From contig JAHWKW010000017.1 of the NCBI GenBank assembly GCA_019347675.1, positions 41,675 through 105,674 on the forward strand: a stretch of 64,000 bases of DNA, in the 5' to 3' direction. Of the stretch, positions 61,934 to 64,000 are shown piece after piece; positions within the stretch are counted from its first letter, which is position 1; each line of letters starts with the position of its first letter. The notes under the pieces were generated by a model. It was given only the letters and a program-made list of their open reading frames with translations. It was not told the origin of the DNA and searched no databases. The position numbers and the translations under genes were made by a program. Source of the stretch: Actinomycetota bacterium. GTDB taxonomy: Bacteria > Actinomycetota > Nitriliruptoria > Nitriliruptorales > JAHWKO01.

Positions 61934-63916
61934 ATGCGAGGCTCACACCGCGACCCACCCTGGATCATGCGCACCTACTCAGGGCACACCTCGGCGGCCG
62001 CGTCGAACGCTCTGTACCGCCGCAACCTGGCCAAGGGACAGACCGGCCTGTCGGTCGCCTTCGACCTGCCCACCCAGACCGGCTACGACGCCGATCACGA
62101 GCTGGCCCGCGGGGAGGTCGGGAAGGTCGGCGTGCCGATCAGCTCGATCGCGGACATGCGCGGGCTGTTCGACGGCATCCCGCTGGAGCAGATGAACACG
62201 TCGATGACGATCAACGCCACCGCGATGTGGCTGCTGGCGTTGTACGTGGCGGTGGCCGATGAGCGGGGCGCGGACGTCTCGGCGCTGAGGGGCACGACCC
62301 AGAACGATATCCTGAAGGAGTACCTGTCACGGGGGACGTACGCGTTCCCGCCGGAACCGTCGATGCGCCTGACCGCCGAGCTGATCGAGTACACGGTCGG
62401 TCACATCCCGAAGTGGAACCCGCTGAACGTCTGCAGCTACCACCTGCAGGAAGCGGGCGCGACGCCGGTGCAGGAGGTGGCGTTCGCGCTGGCGAACGCC
62501 TGCGCGGTCCTCGACACGGTCCGCGAACGTGGGCGGGTGCCCGAAGAGCGGTTCCCGGTCGTGGTCGGGCGGATCTCGTGGTTCTTGAACGCCGGGATCC
62601 GGTTCGTCGAGGAGGTCGCCAAGACCCGGGCGTTCGTCGAGCTGTGGGACCGCATCACCCGCGAGCGGTACGGGGTCGAGGATCCCAGGCTGCGGCGTTT
62701 CCGCTATGGGGTGCAGGTGAACTCGCTCGGCCTGAGCGAGCAGCAACCGGAGAACAACATCGCCCGGATCCTGATCGAGATGCTCGGCGTGACCCTGTCG
62801 AAGGACGCGCGAGCCCGTGCCATCCAGCTGCCCGCGTGGAACGAGGCGCTCGGTCTACCCCGTCCGTGGGACCAGCAGCTGTCCCTGCGGATGCAGCAGA
62901 TCCTCGCCTTCGAGACCGACCTGCTGGACCACGACGACCTGTTCACCGGCTCGCAGACCATGGCGGCGCTCACCGCTGAGATCGCCGAGGCGGCGTGGGA
63001 GGAGCTCGGGCGGATCCTCGACTTGGGCGGCGCGGTGGCCGCCCTCGATCACATGAAGCAGGAGCTGGTGCGGTCGAACGCCGAGCGGATCCGCAGGATC
63101 GAGTCCGGCGAGCAGACCGTCGTCGGCGTCAACCGCTTCACCGAGCACGAGCCATCACCGCTGATCGACGCGGACGGGGGGATCCTGAAGGTCCCGGACG
63201 TGGCCGACGACGAGCAGATCGCCCGGCTGAAGGCGTGGCGCGAGGAGCGCGACGACACCGCGGTGAAGGACGCGCTCGAACGGCTCCGTGACGCGGGGGA
63301 GGCCGGCGACAACCTCATGCCGGCATCGATCACGGCGGCCAAGGCGGGGGCCACGACCGGGGAGTGGGCCGGCGCACTGCGCGAGCTGTTCGGCGAGTAC
63401 CGCGCCCCGACCGGGGTCAGCGCACGGACCGTCGCCGACGGCGGGCCCTTGCGGGAGCGCCTGGAGGAGGCCCGGGTCCGGGTGCGGGCGGTGGAGGCCC
63501 GGCTCGGGCGGAAGCTCCGGATCCTGGTCGGCAAGCCGGGACTCGACGGGCACAGCAACGGCGCCGAGCAGGTCGCCGTCCGCGCCCGCGACCTGGGCAT
63601 GGAAGTGATCTACGAGGGCATCCGGCTGACCCCGGCGCAGATCGTGCGGACCGCGGTCGACGAGGACGTCCACCTCGTCGGCCTGTCGATCCTGTCGGGT
63701 TCCCACCTCGCCCTGATCCCGCAGATCGTCGAGGGTCTGAAGGCCGAGGGACACGACGTCCCTGTCGTCGCCGGGGGGATCATCCCGATCGGCGACGACG
63801 AGCGGCTGCGGTCGGCGGGGGTGGCGGCGATCTTCACCCCGAAGGACTACGAGTTGACCAAGATCCTCGTCGAGGTCGCCGAGCTGGCGGGGGCGCGCCT
63901 CGCGCCCGGCGCTTGA
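61934..63916 (+). CDS. meaA: MeaA/ethylmalonyl-CoA mutase-type B12 mutase
   Basis: A 660-residue fused B12-dependent mutase. The catalytic barrel opens WIMRTYSGHTSAAASNALYR and RNLAKGQTGLSVAFDLPTQT, with NTSMTINATAMWLLALY and GTTQNDILKEYLSRGTY. The C-terminal B12 domain has GLDGHSNGAEQV (DxHxxG, H540). Gene length and fusion match MeaA, which converts ethylmalonyl-CoA to methylsuccinyl-CoA in the ethylmalonyl-CoA pathway; methylmalonyl-CoA mutase is a less likely reading. ATG 61934 follows GGAGG. Confidence 0.9.
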   Translation: MRGSHRDPPWIMRTYSGHTSAAASNALYRRNLAKGQTGLSVAFDLPTQTGYDADHELARGEVGKVGVPISSIADMRGLFDGIPLEQMNTSMTINATAMWLLALYVAVADERGADVSALRGTTQNDILKEYLSRGTYAFPPEPSMRLTAELIEYTVGHIPKWNPLNVCSYHLQEAGATPVQEVAFALANACAVLDTVRERGRVPEERFPVVVGRISWFLNAGIRFVEEVAKTRAFVELWDRITRERYGVEDPRLRRFRYGVQVNSLGLSEQQPENNIARILIEMLGVTLSKDARARAIQLPAWNEALGLPRPWDQQLSLRMQQILAFETDLLDHDDLFTGSQTMAALTAEIAEAAWEELGRILDLGGAVAALDHMKQELVRSNAERIRRIESGEQTVVGVNRFTEHEPSPLIDADGGILKVPDVADDEQIARLKAWREERDDTAVKDALERLRDAGEAGDNLMPASITAAKAGATTGEWAGALRELFGEYRAPTGVSARTVADGGPLRERLEEARVRVRAVEARLGRKLRILVGKPGLDGHSNGAEQVAVRARDLGMEVIYEGIRLTPAQIVRTAVDEDVHLVGLSILSGSHLALIPQIVEGLKAEGHDVPVVAGGIIPIGDDERLRSAGVAAIFTPKDYELTKILVEVAELAGARLAPGA

Positions 63917-64000
63917 CCTTGGTTGGCCGCCCCGGCGGTCAGTGATGCGACGCTGGGTCGGTTCGTTCCGGGTTGCGGGGGTCTGCGGCGGCGTGGGGTG
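63917..64000. other. Window end, no feature
   Basis: After the meaA stop only GC-rich sequence remains; no start codon with a convincing frame is seen before the window ends. Confidence 0.7.

Noticed and set aside
1..64000. CRISPR arrays and insertion sequences
   Set aside because: No regularly spaced direct repeats with unique spacers and no transposase were seen.

Overview
The window is GC-rich DNA (about 70% G+C) from a high-GC actinomycete-like bacterium. Support comes from an F420-dependent luciferase-like oxidoreductase, a MeaA-type B12 mutase, a DUF4446 protein, a cell-wall amidase with CWB2 repeats, frequent GTG starts and ATGA/GTGA gene overlaps. A deep-branching actinobacterial class is plausible but cannot be settled here.

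Layout. (1) Bases 1 to about 7.1 kb are a mobile region: an excisionase-like gene, an overlapping replication operon around a DUF3987 helicase, five iteron-like repeats, a promoter plus terminator, an HK97-type capsid gene, then two 60-bp copies of a tRNA-Leu 3' end that bracket a DUF4160/DUF2442 pair and an integrase remnant. (2) 7.1-14.1 kb holds a response regulator, two small secreted proteins and a complete branched-chain amino acid ABC transporter, whose LivH permease carries an extra extracellular domain. (3) 14.1-22 kb is housekeeping: pheA, serS, tRNA-Ser(UGA), a HAD phosphatase, an F420 oxidoreductase, a hotdog protein, OsmC, tRNA-Ser(GCU) and tRNA-Arg(ACG). (4) 22-33.9 kb is an accessory metal/redox region: a cation-diffusion exporter, a peroxiredoxin-like gene with an in-frame UGA, and a cluster matching the E. 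coli ydjXYZ-ynjABCDEF gene set. (5) 34-41.7 kb holds a CopZ-CopA operon that ends in a rhodanese-CBS gene, also with an in-frame UGA, and a divergent DUF3179 gene. (6) 41.7-50 kb has an AddAB-like helicase-nuclease, its B subunit frameshifted, and a HIT-HNH pair. (7) 50-64 kb holds YihY, DsrE, AlkB, hemerythrin, dGTPase, arginine deiminase, the CWB2 amidase, a NYN nuclease, an O-methyltransferase, an M23 peptidase and MeaA.

The most notable signal is a pair of unlinked genes, 24955-25521 (+) and 35435-36118 (-), each interrupted by one in-frame UGA exactly where a redox-active cysteine is expected. In both, a stable hairpin follows, and its loop begins exactly 20 nt after the UGA with a G among its first two bases. 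This is the geometry of bacterial SECIS elements, so both genes are proposed to encode selenoproteins: an AhpC-like protein with a U-x-x-C motif, and a rhodanese with selenocysteine in its active-site loop, the latter embedded in a copper-handling operon. The selenocysteine machinery (selA, selB, selC, selD) is not in this window.
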